A DNA stretch of 64,000 bases from Clostridia bacterium. GTDB taxonomy: Bacteria > Bacillota > Clostridia > Christensenellales > UBA1242. Location: NCBI GenBank assembly GCA_016283155.1, contig JAEEMI010000019.1, forward strand, positions 1-64,000, written 5' to 3'. Below, in pieces: positions 43,966 through 51,357 of this stretch (the stretch's first letter is position 1; every line of letters starts with the position of its first letter). Position numbers and translations under genes: made by a program. The notes below the pieces were generated by a model. The model did not search any database, was not told the origin of the DNA, and worked only from the letters and a program-made list of their open reading frames with translations.

Positions 43966-45708
43966 TTATGATGCCTTCTTTAAGGCTTTGCGACGGGTAT
44001 TGTCGATGCGTTTTAAGGAGCGGACGATCTTTTTATATTCACGCAAGACCGCATTTTCCATTTGTTCAATGGTTAATTTTTGTTTGATTGAATTGATAAA
44101 ACAAATGTAGAGTGCATCCCAGAAAGTTGGAATACCCATTTCGTCAAGGGCGGAGTATTTTTCGGAAAAACGTTCTTGTAATTCCGGATCTTTTAAGTAA
44201 TCAACAATGTTTTCGTCGTTATAGGCAAATGGAATTTCAAACGGAACGTGTGTGAAGACATCTTTGAAATTGTTGTTACTTAATAAGTAATGATTATAAA
44301 CCAAAATCATTACGTTATCCCAGTCTTCGCGGTGTGCTAAATTCAAGACAAAATCTTTTTTGTATTTTTTGCGGTATAACGGGTGTAAGGTTTCACTGAT
44401 ACGCGACAAGGAAACACCTTGTTCAATGGCGGCAACAAAATCGTTATAGAGATATTGGTGAGTAATAAAACGTTCAGCATCAACTAAATAGGTACAAAAC
44501 TTATAAAGTTTGCCTTGGGTCGCAGACATTGTATATTCGGGCAAATTGGTATCTTTGTTGACTGCGAATTTATTGTAAGGTGCAATTCCGTTTTTGTCTT
44601 TGTATATGGTGCGGTCCATTAGGAAACACGCTGCAGTTTCGATAAAGTAACGTTGGAAATAACGTTCCAAATTTGGTTGTGATAATAAGACTTTTTTCTC
44701 TTGAATTTTTTGTTTACGTAATTCTGCGGTTTCAGTATTGATATGAACAACTTTAGCATTGGTTAAATCGACAGGAGTTAATTGTGGTTGTTGTGTGGGT
44801 TGTTCTTTAGGTAGACGTGGCATTATTGGTTCGGTTGGTAAGATAAATGTTGGGTCATCAAGTGAAGGTTCTTCGGCTTCTACGGATTCTTCGACTGTTT
44901 TCTCGAACATCGGTTTGACGACGGATTCAGATGCCGGTGTTGATGTAATTTCGGTTGCTGGTTGTCTTTCAATAATCATTTCTGGTTCATTCAATTCCAT
45001 TGATTGTAATGTGTCAAAATCATCAATCGCAAATGTATAAGGTTTTTCCAAATTAGTATTTGATTTATTCTTGTCAGAATTATTAATATTGTTGCTTTCA
45101 ATAGTATTTTCTAATTTTTCGAGTTCGGAAATATTTTCATTAATTGTTTCGTTCTTAATTAATTCAGCCGGAACTTCAGTAGTAAAGAATGCTGGTGCAG
45201 TGGAGGCTTCTTCACGTTGACGGAGAAGTTCTTCATTAGTAGTGTTTTCTATGGCAGTAGTTTGATCGATGGTTTTATGTTGATTAAGATCAAAATCTGG
45301 TAAAACTATTTCTGGTATGTTGAATTTAGAACGGTGGTGTGTTTCGTCGTTGGCTTCGCGTAAACGTTTAGCAATTTCTTCATCATCAGCGTAACCATTG
45401 TAAAATGGTTCTAAATCATCGTCATCACTAATTTCATCTTTTAATAAAACATCTTTGCGTTTATTAACAATTGATGTAATATTGGAGGTACTAATTTTAG
45501 TAGTTGTAGGATTTAGGTTTAATTCTGGTTTTTCGTGGTAGAAAAATACGTGATAGATTAGGTATCCAACAGTTGGTAAAGATAAGACTATGCCAACAAA
45601 AAAGAAAATTGGATTGCCGGCTGGAATACCAATAATTGATAGCACAATTCCTGCGACGCAAAGCAGAATTGCTATCCAAACAAGATTACGCTTGAAAAAA
45701 TCGTTCAT
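43966..45708 (-). CDS. Membrane protein of unknown function, two TM helices (580 residues)
   Basis: I do not recognise this protein. Two hydrophobic helices at about 8-28 and 31-53 are followed by a long disordered acidic region (to about 310, rich in E, T, N, P) and a folded C-terminal domain at about 330-580 with many aromatic and basic residues (such as NLERYFQRYFIETAACFLMDRTIY). The topology, short TM anchor then acidic linker then soluble domain, resembles a cytoplasmic-facing scaffold. A site GGGGGAAAA before the ATG is like that of the SPOCS-LysM and coiled-coil genes. It lies between hslV-HIT and hslU on the opposite strand. Confidence 0.7.
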   Translation of the reverse strand: MNDFFKRNLVWIAILLCVAGIVLSIIGIPAGNPIFFFVGIVLSLPTVGYLIYHVFFYHEKPELNLNPTTTKISTSNITSIVNKRKDVLLKDEISDDDDLEPFYNGYADDEEIAKRLREANDETHHRSKFNIPEIVLPDFDLNQHKTIDQTTAIENTTNEELLRQREEASTAPAFFTTEVPAELIKNETINENISELEKLENTIESNNINNSDKNKSNTNLEKPYTFAIDDFDTLQSMELNEPEMIIERQPATEITSTPASESVVKPMFEKTVEESVEAEEPSLDDPTFILPTEPIMPRLPKEQPTQQPQLTPVDLTNAKVVHINTETAELRKQKIQEKKVLLSQPNLERYFQRYFIETAACFLMDRTIYKDKNGIAPYNKFAVNKDTNLPEYTMSATQGKLYKFCTYLVDAERFITHQYLYNDFVAAIEQGVSLSRISETLHPLYRKKYKKDFVLNLAHREDWDNVMILVYNHYLLSNNNFKDVFTHVPFEIPFAYNDENIVDYLKDPELQERFSEKYSALDEMGIPTFWDALYICFINSIKQKLTIEQMENAVLREYKKIVRSLKRIDNTRRKALKKAS

Positions 45709-45752
45709 TGTTTTCCCCCAATTATTATTTAATCATTATAATGATATAATAA

Positions 45753-45781
45753 TTGCGGAAATTTGTAAAATGTATTAAAAT
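45753..45781 (+). promoter_or_regulatory. Promoter of hslU
   Basis: TTGCGG (45753-45758), 17 bases, TAAAAT (45776-45781), leaving a leader of about 22 bases with AAGGAGG before ATG 45810. Confidence 0.6.
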
Positions 45782-45809
45782 AATGTCATTTAGTAAGGAG
45801 GTTTAATTT

Positions 45810-47141
45810 ATGGACATTTTCCCAAAGGATATTGTAGATCAACTTGACCGTTATGTTATTGGTCAAAAGCAAGCTAAACGTGTAGTAGCAATTGCATTAC
45901 GTAATCGTTATCGTCGTTCACAATTGCCAAAGGCGATTGCCGACGAAATTACACCAAAAAACATTATTATGAAAGGTCCAACCGGAGTTGGTAAAACTGA
46001 GATTGCACGTCGATTATCAAAATTGGTTGGTGCACCTTTTATTAAAGTTGAAGCCACAAAATATACTGAAGTAGGTTATGTCGGACGTGATGTTGAAAGT
46101 ATGATTCGCGACTTGGTTGAAGTAGCAATTCGAATGGTTCGTGATGCTAAATATGCTGAAGTTAAAAAGAAAGCTGAAGCTATTGTAGAAAAACGAATTG
46201 TTAATGCAATTGTTGCCGAAAAGAAAAAGAAAGTTACGGACATCGCAGAAAATTTATTATATGAACAATCATTGAATGAATATCGTGATGGTAAACTGGA
46301 AAATTTCTTAATTGAGTTTGATGTTGTACGCGAAATGAAACCAATGGTAGACATTCCGGTGGGTATGGGTGTCGGTATTGAAATTGGTTCAATTTTTGAT
46401 AAAGTTGCTCCTGGTTTCTTTCCTAAACAAACTAAAAAGAAAACTATGACTGTTAGTGCAGCACGTGAAATTTTTATTGAGGAAGAATGTAGTAAGTTGA
46501 TTGATAAAGATACAATTAATGCTGAGGGAATTGCTTTAGCGGAACAAAGCGGTATCATCTTTATCGATGAAATTGATAAAATTGGTGCAACTGGTGGTGG
46601 TAATGGTCCTGAAGTTAGTCGTGAGGGTGTGCAACGTGATATTTTACCAATCGTTGAAGGTTGTACTGTGCAAACAAAATATGGTATGATTAAGACTGAT
46701 TATATTTTGTTTATCGCGGCAGGTGCATTTCACGTTAGCAAAATTGACGATTTAATTCCCGAATTACAAGGTCGTTTCCCAATCCGTGTCGAATTAAATT
46801 CTTTAAATAAGGATGATTTCTATAAGATTTTAACACAACCCGACAATGCTATTACAAAACAATATCAAGAATTATTAGCAGTTGATAATGTTGAATTGAA
46901 ATTTGAAAAAGATGCATTAATGTTAGTTGCGGAATTAGCTGAGAATGAAAACGAAACTAATGAAAATTTAGGTGCACGACGTTTGCATTCGATTATGGAA
47001 CAATTGTTAGAAGATGTTTTGTTTAATGCTGGTAGTAAGAAATCTACGGAAAAAGAAACAATTGTTATTGACAAGGCCTTCGTTGAGAAAAATATGAAAC
47101 AATTAATCAAGAAATTTGATTTACATAAATATGTTTTATAA
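45810..47141 (+). CDS. hslU: ATP-dependent protease ATPase subunit HslU (ClpY)
   Basis: HslU unfolds substrates for HslV. The 443-residue AAA+ protein begins with the family motif PKDIVDQLDRYVIGQKQAKRVVAIALRNRYRR, has Walker A GPTGVGKTE at 56-64, the pore loop GYVGRDVES, the I-domain at about 110-240, Walker B IIFIDEIDKI near 250, the arginine-finger region LQGRFPIRVEL, and a C-terminal end (LHKYVL) that docks into HslV. It carries its own promoter and Shine-Dalgarno site. Its stop overlaps that of the aspartokinase by six bases. Confidence 0.96.
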   Translation: MDIFPKDIVDQLDRYVIGQKQAKRVVAIALRNRYRRSQLPKAIADEITPKNIIMKGPTGVGKTEIARRLSKLVGAPFIKVEATKYTEVGYVGRDVESMIRDLVEVAIRMVRDAKYAEVKKKAEAIVEKRIVNAIVAEKKKKVTDIAENLLYEQSLNEYRDGKLENFLIEFDVVREMKPMVDIPVGMGVGIEIGSIFDKVAPGFFPKQTKKKTMTVSAAREIFIEEECSKLIDKDTINAEGIALAEQSGIIFIDEIDKIGATGGGNGPEVSREGVQRDILPIVEGCTVQTKYGMIKTDYILFIAAGAFHVSKIDDLIPELQGRFPIRVELNSLNKDDFYKILTQPDNAITKQYQELLAVDNVELKFEKDALMLVAELAENENETNENLGARRLHSIMEQLLEDVLFNAGSKKSTEKETIVIDKAFVEKNMKQLIKKFDLHKYVL

Positions 47142-48128
47142 TTGTTTTAAAGTTTCTTGATGTAATTTTTGCATATCAGTAATTAGGTTTGATGGTGTGC
47201 TTTTGAATTTTTGGATGGTAATATGTTTACCATCCTTTTTTTTAACTAATAAAATCTGATTACTTTTTTGTGTAATACAAAAGAAGTTGTTTTTACAGTT
47301 CCGACAGCGGGTACTATGTACTTCGGTATATTTTTTATTAGGATTAAAAGTATTATCGACGCGTAATGGGGTATGATATTTTTCTAATAATTTAGCCACG
47401 TTTTCGTGAATTATTCCGGCACCATTGTGAGTTAAAATATCTAGTGAATTAAAATCTAAACACGGAATAGTCATTGTATTATTGACCAAACGTGGATTAG
47501 CTGTTTGAATACCATTTGTATCAGTGTAATTCTTGTAAATATCAGCGTTCATTAATGTTGCTAAAATAGCACCAGTATAATCGCTACCACCGCGTGTGAA
47601 GAGTGCAATTTTACCATTTCGTTGTCCATAAAAACCACCAATTACAAATGGTAAATTTTGTTTTAGACGATTCTTCTTGATTCGTTGTTTTGTTGCTGTT
47701 AAATTAATTGTTGCATCTGAGTTGATAATTAGAATATCTTTTGCATCAATAAATTGGTAACCGAGATATAAAGCAAATAATTTTGCGGATAAATATTCAC
47801 CACGTGATATAATGAAATTATAATCGTGAGTGGTATTAAGTATTTCCTTGTGCGTCTGGTGTAGAATACTAAGAAAAATTTGATATTGGGGTTGTGTTAA
47901 TAATTCTAGTGCTAAATCATTAAATCGTTTAAAAATTGATTTTAGGATTGGTGCACCTTTTGTGTAACGGATTAAATCATCAGTGATTTTTGTTTCATAA
48001 ACGCCATAAGCACCAGGGGCAGAAACAACAACAGCTTGTAATGCGCGATTGTTGAAAACAATATCGCGACACAGTTTAATCGTCGTTGGTGTCGCCATAG
48101 ATGAGCCGCCAAATTTGACTATTTCCAC
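47136..48128 (-). CDS. Aspartate kinase without ACT domains
   Basis: The 330-residue protein matches the catalytic domain of aspartokinase: VKFGGSSMATP at the N-terminus, SAPGAYGVYETKITDDL, ISRGEYLSAKLFALYLGYQFIDAKDIL, and FTRGGSDYTGAILATLMNADIYKNYTDTNGI. It phosphorylates aspartate for the lysine/DAP pathway. GTG 48128 is chosen because it just precedes the conserved KFGGSS strand; a TTG at 48176 would run into the divergent gene. The protein ends soon after the catalytic domain, so the two regulatory ACT domains are missing and feedback by lysine is not expected. Its neighbour is dipicolinate synthase, fed by the same pathway. Confidence 0.88.
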   Translation of the reverse strand: MEIVKFGGSSMATPTTIKLCRDIVFNNRALQAVVVSAPGAYGVYETKITDDLIRYTKGAPILKSIFKRFNDLALELLTQPQYQIFLSILHQTHKEILNTTHDYNFIISRGEYLSAKLFALYLGYQFIDAKDILIINSDATINLTATKQRIKKNRLKQNLPFVIGGFYGQRNGKIALFTRGGSDYTGAILATLMNADIYKNYTDTNGIQTANPRLVNNTMTIPCLDFNSLDILTHNGAGIIHENVAKLLEKYHTPLRVDNTFNPNKKYTEVHSTRCRNCKNNFFCITQKSNQILLVKKKDGKHITIQKFKSTPSNLITDMQKLHQETLKQL

Positions 48129-48144
48129 AATTATATCATATTCA
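48115..48144 (+). promoter_or_regulatory. Promoter of the dipicolinate synthase gene, leaderless
   Basis: TTGACT (48115-48120), 18 bases, TATTCA (48139-48144), five bases before ATG 48150. The boxes look like sigma A rather than sigma K. The divergent aspartokinase starts only 21 bases away, with a weak TATGAT on the minus strand (48135-48140). Confidence 0.5.
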
Positions 48145-48149
48145 TAATT

Positions 48150-49460
48150 ATGGAATATGTTTTTCGTTTCAACCAAAGCAGTACTGATGGACGAGTTGTA
48201 GAGCTAAAACAATTATTCATCAATCAGGGATATAAGGCATTTGATTTTAGTGAAAAATGTGATCAAAAAGGAATTTATTATTTAGAACCGCGAATTTCAT
48301 TAACTCAAGATTTTTGGCAAAATGTGGTAAAAGGAAGTATAGTTTTTGGTTATCAATTATTAGTTGATAATCTACCTACTGATGTTACGTATGTTAGTTT
48401 AAATGAGGATAATCAATTTATTATTGAGAATAATCAACTGACAGCGAAAGCGTTTAGACAAATAGTTGATCAAATATATCACAACCGAAATAAGAAAATT
48501 TTGTTTTGTGGTGCCGGAAAACTAACATCGGCACTTATAAACGTTTTTCAGGATTGGACAATTTCAATTTTAAATTTTAATTGGCATAAAAAGGATGAAC
48601 TGATATCTAAATATGGCAAACGTGCTTATTTTAAAACTGCGCCATTTGCTAGTTTTCCAGTTATCGTTAATACAATTCCAAGTCCGTTGATTAAGCCAGT
48701 TGAATGGCAACAACATCGTACAAAACAAACAATTTATGATTTAGCGTCTGCACCATATGGTTTTGATTGGAATGGAGTTGATCGGCAGAAATTTAAATAT
48801 CAGATTTTACCTGGATTACCAGGAAAATATTATCCAAAAGCTGCTGCTATTATTGTTTATGAATGTATTCAGCGTTATTTAGAAAAGAATACCAAACCAG
48901 CATTGGTGTTATGTATTACAGGCAGTGCGTGTAGTTTTTCAAAGTTGTTACCAATTCTTGAAACTATAGTACAACATTATAAAATTTATCCGGTTGTTTC
49001 ACCAAATGCTAATGTGCCAAATCGTTTTGTTGATAATCTAACTTTTCAAAGTGAAATTCGCCGTTTAACTGGCAACGATATTATTACAACAATTGCTGGG
49101 GCAGAGCGTTTGTCCAGTATTTCTAATTTATGTGGTAGTGTGGTATTTCCAGCAACTGGAAATACTATTGCAAAATTGGCTAATGGTATTACTGATACTT
49201 GTGTTTTAATGGCCGTAAAAGCGTTATTACGAAATAATAAACCTTGTGTAATTGGTTTAGCAACTAATGATGCACTATCTGGTAATGCTAAAAATATTGG
49301 TGAATTATTGAATCGTCGTAATTATTATTTTGTGCCGTTTGGTCAAGATAATTCAGAAGCAAAACCTTACTCGTGTATTTGTGATTTCAATCAAGTTTTA
49401 CCAACTATTGATTCGGCTTTAAAAGGCCAACAGATTCAACCGTTATTATTAGGAAAATAA
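48150..49460 (+). CDS. Fused dipicolinate synthase, subunits A and B (SpoVFA-SpoVFB)
   Basis: Dipicolinate synthase makes the spore-core dipicolinate from the DAP-pathway intermediate. Residues 1-245 match subunit A: a shortened N-terminus, the NTAEGAI-like ENNQLTAKAFRQ, the Rossmann loop LFCGAGKLTSAL near 118, VNTIPSPLI, DLASAPYGFDW, and LPGLPGKYYPKAAA near 220. Residues 250-436 match the flavoprotein subunit B: LCITGSACSFSKLLP near 256, NTIAKLANGITDT near 337, RNNKPCVIGLATNDALSGNAKNIGELLNRRNYYFVPFGQD. The two are separate genes in Bacillus. No in-frame stop or frameshift marks the join, so this is a true fusion. Confidence 0.9.
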   Translation: MEYVFRFNQSSTDGRVVELKQLFINQGYKAFDFSEKCDQKGIYYLEPRISLTQDFWQNVVKGSIVFGYQLLVDNLPTDVTYVSLNEDNQFIIENNQLTAKAFRQIVDQIYHNRNKKILFCGAGKLTSALINVFQDWTISILNFNWHKKDELISKYGKRAYFKTAPFASFPVIVNTIPSPLIKPVEWQQHRTKQTIYDLASAPYGFDWNGVDRQKFKYQILPGLPGKYYPKAAAIIVYECIQRYLEKNTKPALVLCITGSACSFSKLLPILETIVQHYKIYPVVSPNANVPNRFVDNLTFQSEIRRLTGNDIITTIAGAERLSSISNLCGSVVFPATGNTIAKLANGITDTCVLMAVKALLRNNKPCVIGLATNDALSGNAKNIGELLNRRNYYFVPFGQDNSEAKPYSCICDFNQVLPTIDSALKGQQIQPLLLGK

Positions 49461-49760
49461 AATTCTTTCAATGCTGTTACGTAAAATTGCTACTGATTTT
49501 ACACCGATAATTGTTGTCAGGAGATAGCCGTTTCGAAACAATAAAAGGCTTGGTAGCGATGTAATATTATATTTTTGTACTAAGTTGGAATAGGTATCAG
49601 CATTGACACGATAAAAACGAATGTAGGGCATAGTTGCTTCTAATTGTGTCAGAATAGGCGACATAATTTGACAATTCATACAACCATTACCATAGATTTC
49701 AACAATAACTATGCCAGTTTGAGTTATGAAATTTAAATTAGATGTGTAGATATTTTCCAC
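49449..49760 (-). CDS. Thioredoxin-like protein with CMNC active site
   Basis: This 103-residue protein has the thioredoxin fold: VEIYGNGCMNCQIMSPIL with Cys27 and Cys30 in a CMNC rather than CGPC arrangement, RFYRVNADTYSNLVQKYNITSLPSLLLF with the cis-proline, and a C-terminal helix. It should perform thiol-disulfide exchange in the cytoplasm; the redox potential implied by Met-Asn is uncertain. It starts at GTG 49760 five bases after a TAAAAT, possibly leaderless. Its 3' end overlaps the dipicolinate synthase gene by 12 bases. Confidence 0.82.
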   Translation of the reverse strand: MENIYTSNLNFITQTGIVIVEIYGNGCMNCQIMSPILTQLEATMPYIRFYRVNADTYSNLVQKYNITSLPSLLLFRNGYLLTTIIGVKSVAILRNSIERILFS

Positions 49761-49796
49761 TATTTATTTTATGTTGTTAAAAAGCTTTTCTGACAC

Positions 49797-49825
49797 TTTA
49801 CAAAATTGCTTTTTATTGCTATTAT
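49797..49825 (+). promoter_or_regulatory. Promoter of tRNA-Arg
   Basis: TTTACA (49797-49802), 17 bases, TATTAT (49820-49825), about eight bases before the mature tRNA at 49834. Confidence 0.75.
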
Positions 49826-49833
49826 GTTTTAAT

Positions 49834-49910
49834 GTTTCCGTAGCTCAGTTGGATAGAGCATCGCCCTTCTAAGGCGAGGGTCCCGTGTTCGAGCCACGGC
49901 GGAAACACCA
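49834..49910 (+). tRNA. tRNA-Arg (anticodon TCT)
   Basis: The acceptor stem GTTTCCG pairs with CGGAAAC, the D-arm and T-arm (GTGTTCGAGCCAC) are normal, and the anticodon arm TCGCC-CTTCTAA-GGCGA holds TCT at 49868-49870, reading AGA. CCA is encoded at 49908-49910. Confidence 0.96.
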
Positions 49911-49925
49911 CAAAAAGAAATATTC

Positions 49926-49954
49926 TTGTCATCGTTAACTATTGATGCTAACAT
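49926..49954 (+). promoter_or_regulatory. Promoter of the HAD phosphatase gene
   Basis: TTGTCA (49926-49931), 17 bases, TGCTAACAT with -10 at 49949-49954. ATG 49965 lies ten bases after the -10, giving a leader of about four bases and no Shine-Dalgarno site. Confidence 0.55.
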
Positions 49955-49964
49955 AAAAAATAAT

Positions 49965-50678
49965 ATGGTAGATTTTCTTAAAAACAAGAAAGCAATAATT
50001 TTTGATTTTGATGGTACTTTGGCGGACACTGTCGGTATTTGGAATAAAATTGATCAATTATCAATAAAAGAATTTTGTGGACTTGATATTGATTTAGAAA
50101 TAATTCAATTTGATCGAGAAAATTTCATCAATAACCATAATGATGGAAAAGTTTATGAAAACTATGTGATTTTTTTAATAAAAAAATATAAGATAACAAA
50201 AGATGTGGATTATGTGATTAATCGTCGTCGAGAAATAGCATTGGATTATATTATTAATCAAGTTGATTATAAGGAAAATGCGGATAAAGTGTTGAAGCGA
50301 CTCAAACAGCTTGGATATAAATTAGTATTGGCAACAACCACAGCCAGAAGAACAATTGAAAATTACAATATGAAAAATCAAAACTTAATTCGTAAAGCAA
50401 AGTTTGATGATATTTTTGATTATATTATTACTAATGATGAAATTAGTGAAAAGAAACCTAGTCCACAGATTTATCAAAAATCGTTAGAAATATTAAAACT
50501 AAAAAAGGAAGAATGTCTTGTTGTAGAAGACTCTATTGAAGGTATTTTATCAGCTAAAAGAGCAGGAATTGAAGTGTTAAATATTCCGGATAATTATGCA
50601 AAATTAAGTCAAAAATCGATTGACGAACTTTCAGATTATAAAATTAAAAATTTTGCCGAATTTTTAAAACTACTATAA
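49965..50678 (+). CDS. HAD-superfamily phosphatase (beta-phosphoglucomutase-like)
   Basis: The 237-residue HAD hydrolase has motif I DFDGTLADT at 14-22, motif II in LVLATTTARRTIE, motif III lysine in KKPSPQIYQKSLEIL, and motif IV VVEDSIEGILSAKRAGIEVL. The helical cap lies after motif I, class C1. It acts on small phosphorylated compounds; the substrate is not predictable. ATG 49965 is preferred over a TTG at 49926, which sits on the -35 box of its promoter. It follows tRNA-Arg and has its own terminator. Confidence 0.88.
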   Translation: MVDFLKNKKAIIFDFDGTLADTVGIWNKIDQLSIKEFCGLDIDLEIIQFDRENFINNHNDGKVYENYVIFLIKKYKITKDVDYVINRRREIALDYIINQVDYKENADKVLKRLKQLGYKLVLATTTARRTIENYNMKNQNLIRKAKFDDIFDYIITNDEISEKKPSPQIYQKSLEILKLKKEECLVVEDSIEGILSAKRAGIEVLNIPDNYAKLSQKSIDELSDYKIKNFAEFLKLL

Positions 50679-50701
50679 AATAATAGATTTTATATTTTTT
50701 T
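50675..50701 (+). terminator. Rho-independent terminator after the HAD gene
   Basis: ATAAAAT and ATTTTAT form a perfect 7-bp stem with loop AATAG, overlapping the stop codon and followed by a T-run. Confidence 0.65.
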
Positions 50702-50717
50702 CAAAATCAAAATATGA

Positions 50718-50746
50718 TTGACAATAACTTTATTGGCATATATTAT
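50718..50746 (+). promoter_or_regulatory. Promoter of the metal-ATPase operon
   Basis: Perfect TTGACA (50718-50723), 17 bases, TATTAT (50741-50746). It is followed directly by the operator. Confidence 0.75.
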
Positions 50747-50757
50747 AATATTAGAAC

Positions 50758-50777
50758 ATTTGAAAAAGTGTTCAAAT
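50758..50777. promoter_or_regulatory. ArsR/CzrA-type operator
   Basis: ATTTGAA and TTCAAAT form a perfect 7-bp inverted repeat with a six-base spacer, just downstream of the start point. An overlapping GAACA/TGTTC repeat (50754-50773) matches the usual SmtB/ArsR dyad. The adjacent repressor gene is its likely reader. Confidence 0.7.
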
Positions 50778-50793
50778 AATCAAAGGAGTTAAT

Positions 50794-51111
50794 GTGGATA
50801 AAGTTGATGATATTCGACAACAATTGCCAGATGACCAAGATGTATATAATTTAACTGAATTCTTTAAAATGTTTGGTAATCCAACGCGTGCAAAAATTTT
50901 GTATTGTTTACATTTGCGCGATTTATATGTAGGAGAGATTGCTGAAATTTTAAATATGAGCATTTCAGCAGTATCGCATCAATTATGGATTTTGCGTGCA
51001 GCAAAATTGATCAAGTGTGTTAAAGAAGGTAAGGAAGTTAAATATTCTTTAGATGATGATCACGTTAATCAAATTATGGATTGTGGGATGACACACGTAA
51101 AAGAACAATAA
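50794..51111 (+). CDS. ArsR-family metal-sensing repressor
   Basis: The 105-residue winged-helix repressor has KMFGNPTRAKILYCLHLRDLYVGEIAEILNMSISAVSHQLWILRAAKLIKCVKEGKEVKYSLDDDHV, a classic ArsR/CzrA pattern. In CzrA-like sensors the C-terminal helix supplies Zn or Cd ligands; Asp and His residues near the C-terminus (DDDHV, CGMTHV) fit alpha-5 sites. It starts at GTG with AAAGGAG seven bases upstream. It is first in an operon with an HMA protein and a P1B ATPase, which it should derepress on metal excess. Confidence 0.9.
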   Translation: MDKVDDIRQQLPDDQDVYNLTEFFKMFGNPTRAKILYCLHLRDLYVGEIAEILNMSISAVSHQLWILRAAKLIKCVKEGKEVKYSLDDDHVNQIMDCGMTHVKEQ

Positions 51112-51129
51112 GGAAAGGAGAAGAAAAAA

Positions 51130-51348
51130 ATGACTAAAGTTTTTCGTTTAAAAGATTTAGATTGTGCTAATTGTGCAGCGAAGATGGAACATTGCTTGAA
51201 TAAAATTGATGCAATTAATCACGTATCGGTAAATTTTTTAACTCAAAAAATGGTGATTGAAGCTGATGAAAATGAATTTGAAACGGTAATGCAAGAAGTT
51301 GTAAAAGTCTGTAAAAAGATAGAACCTGATTGTAAAATAATAATGTAA
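51130..51348 (+). CDS. HMA metal-binding protein, split N-domain of the metal ATPase
   Basis: This 72-residue protein is one heavy-metal-associated domain with DLDCANCAAKME at 9-20 (Cys12, Cys15), the zinc/cadmium-type CANC form. It stops with TAA at 51346-51348. The ATPase begins at 51358 in the same reading frame, separated only by that stop and three codons, so a longer ancestor with an N-terminal HMA domain was probably split by one stop codon. The domain may deliver metal to the pump or bind it in the cytoplasm. GGAAAGGAG precedes its start. Confidence 0.88.
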   Translation: MTKVFRLKDLDCANCAAKMEHCLNKIDAINHVSVNFLTQKMVIEADENEFETVMQEVVKVCKKIEPDCKIIM

Positions 51349-51357
51349 AGGTTGTTT

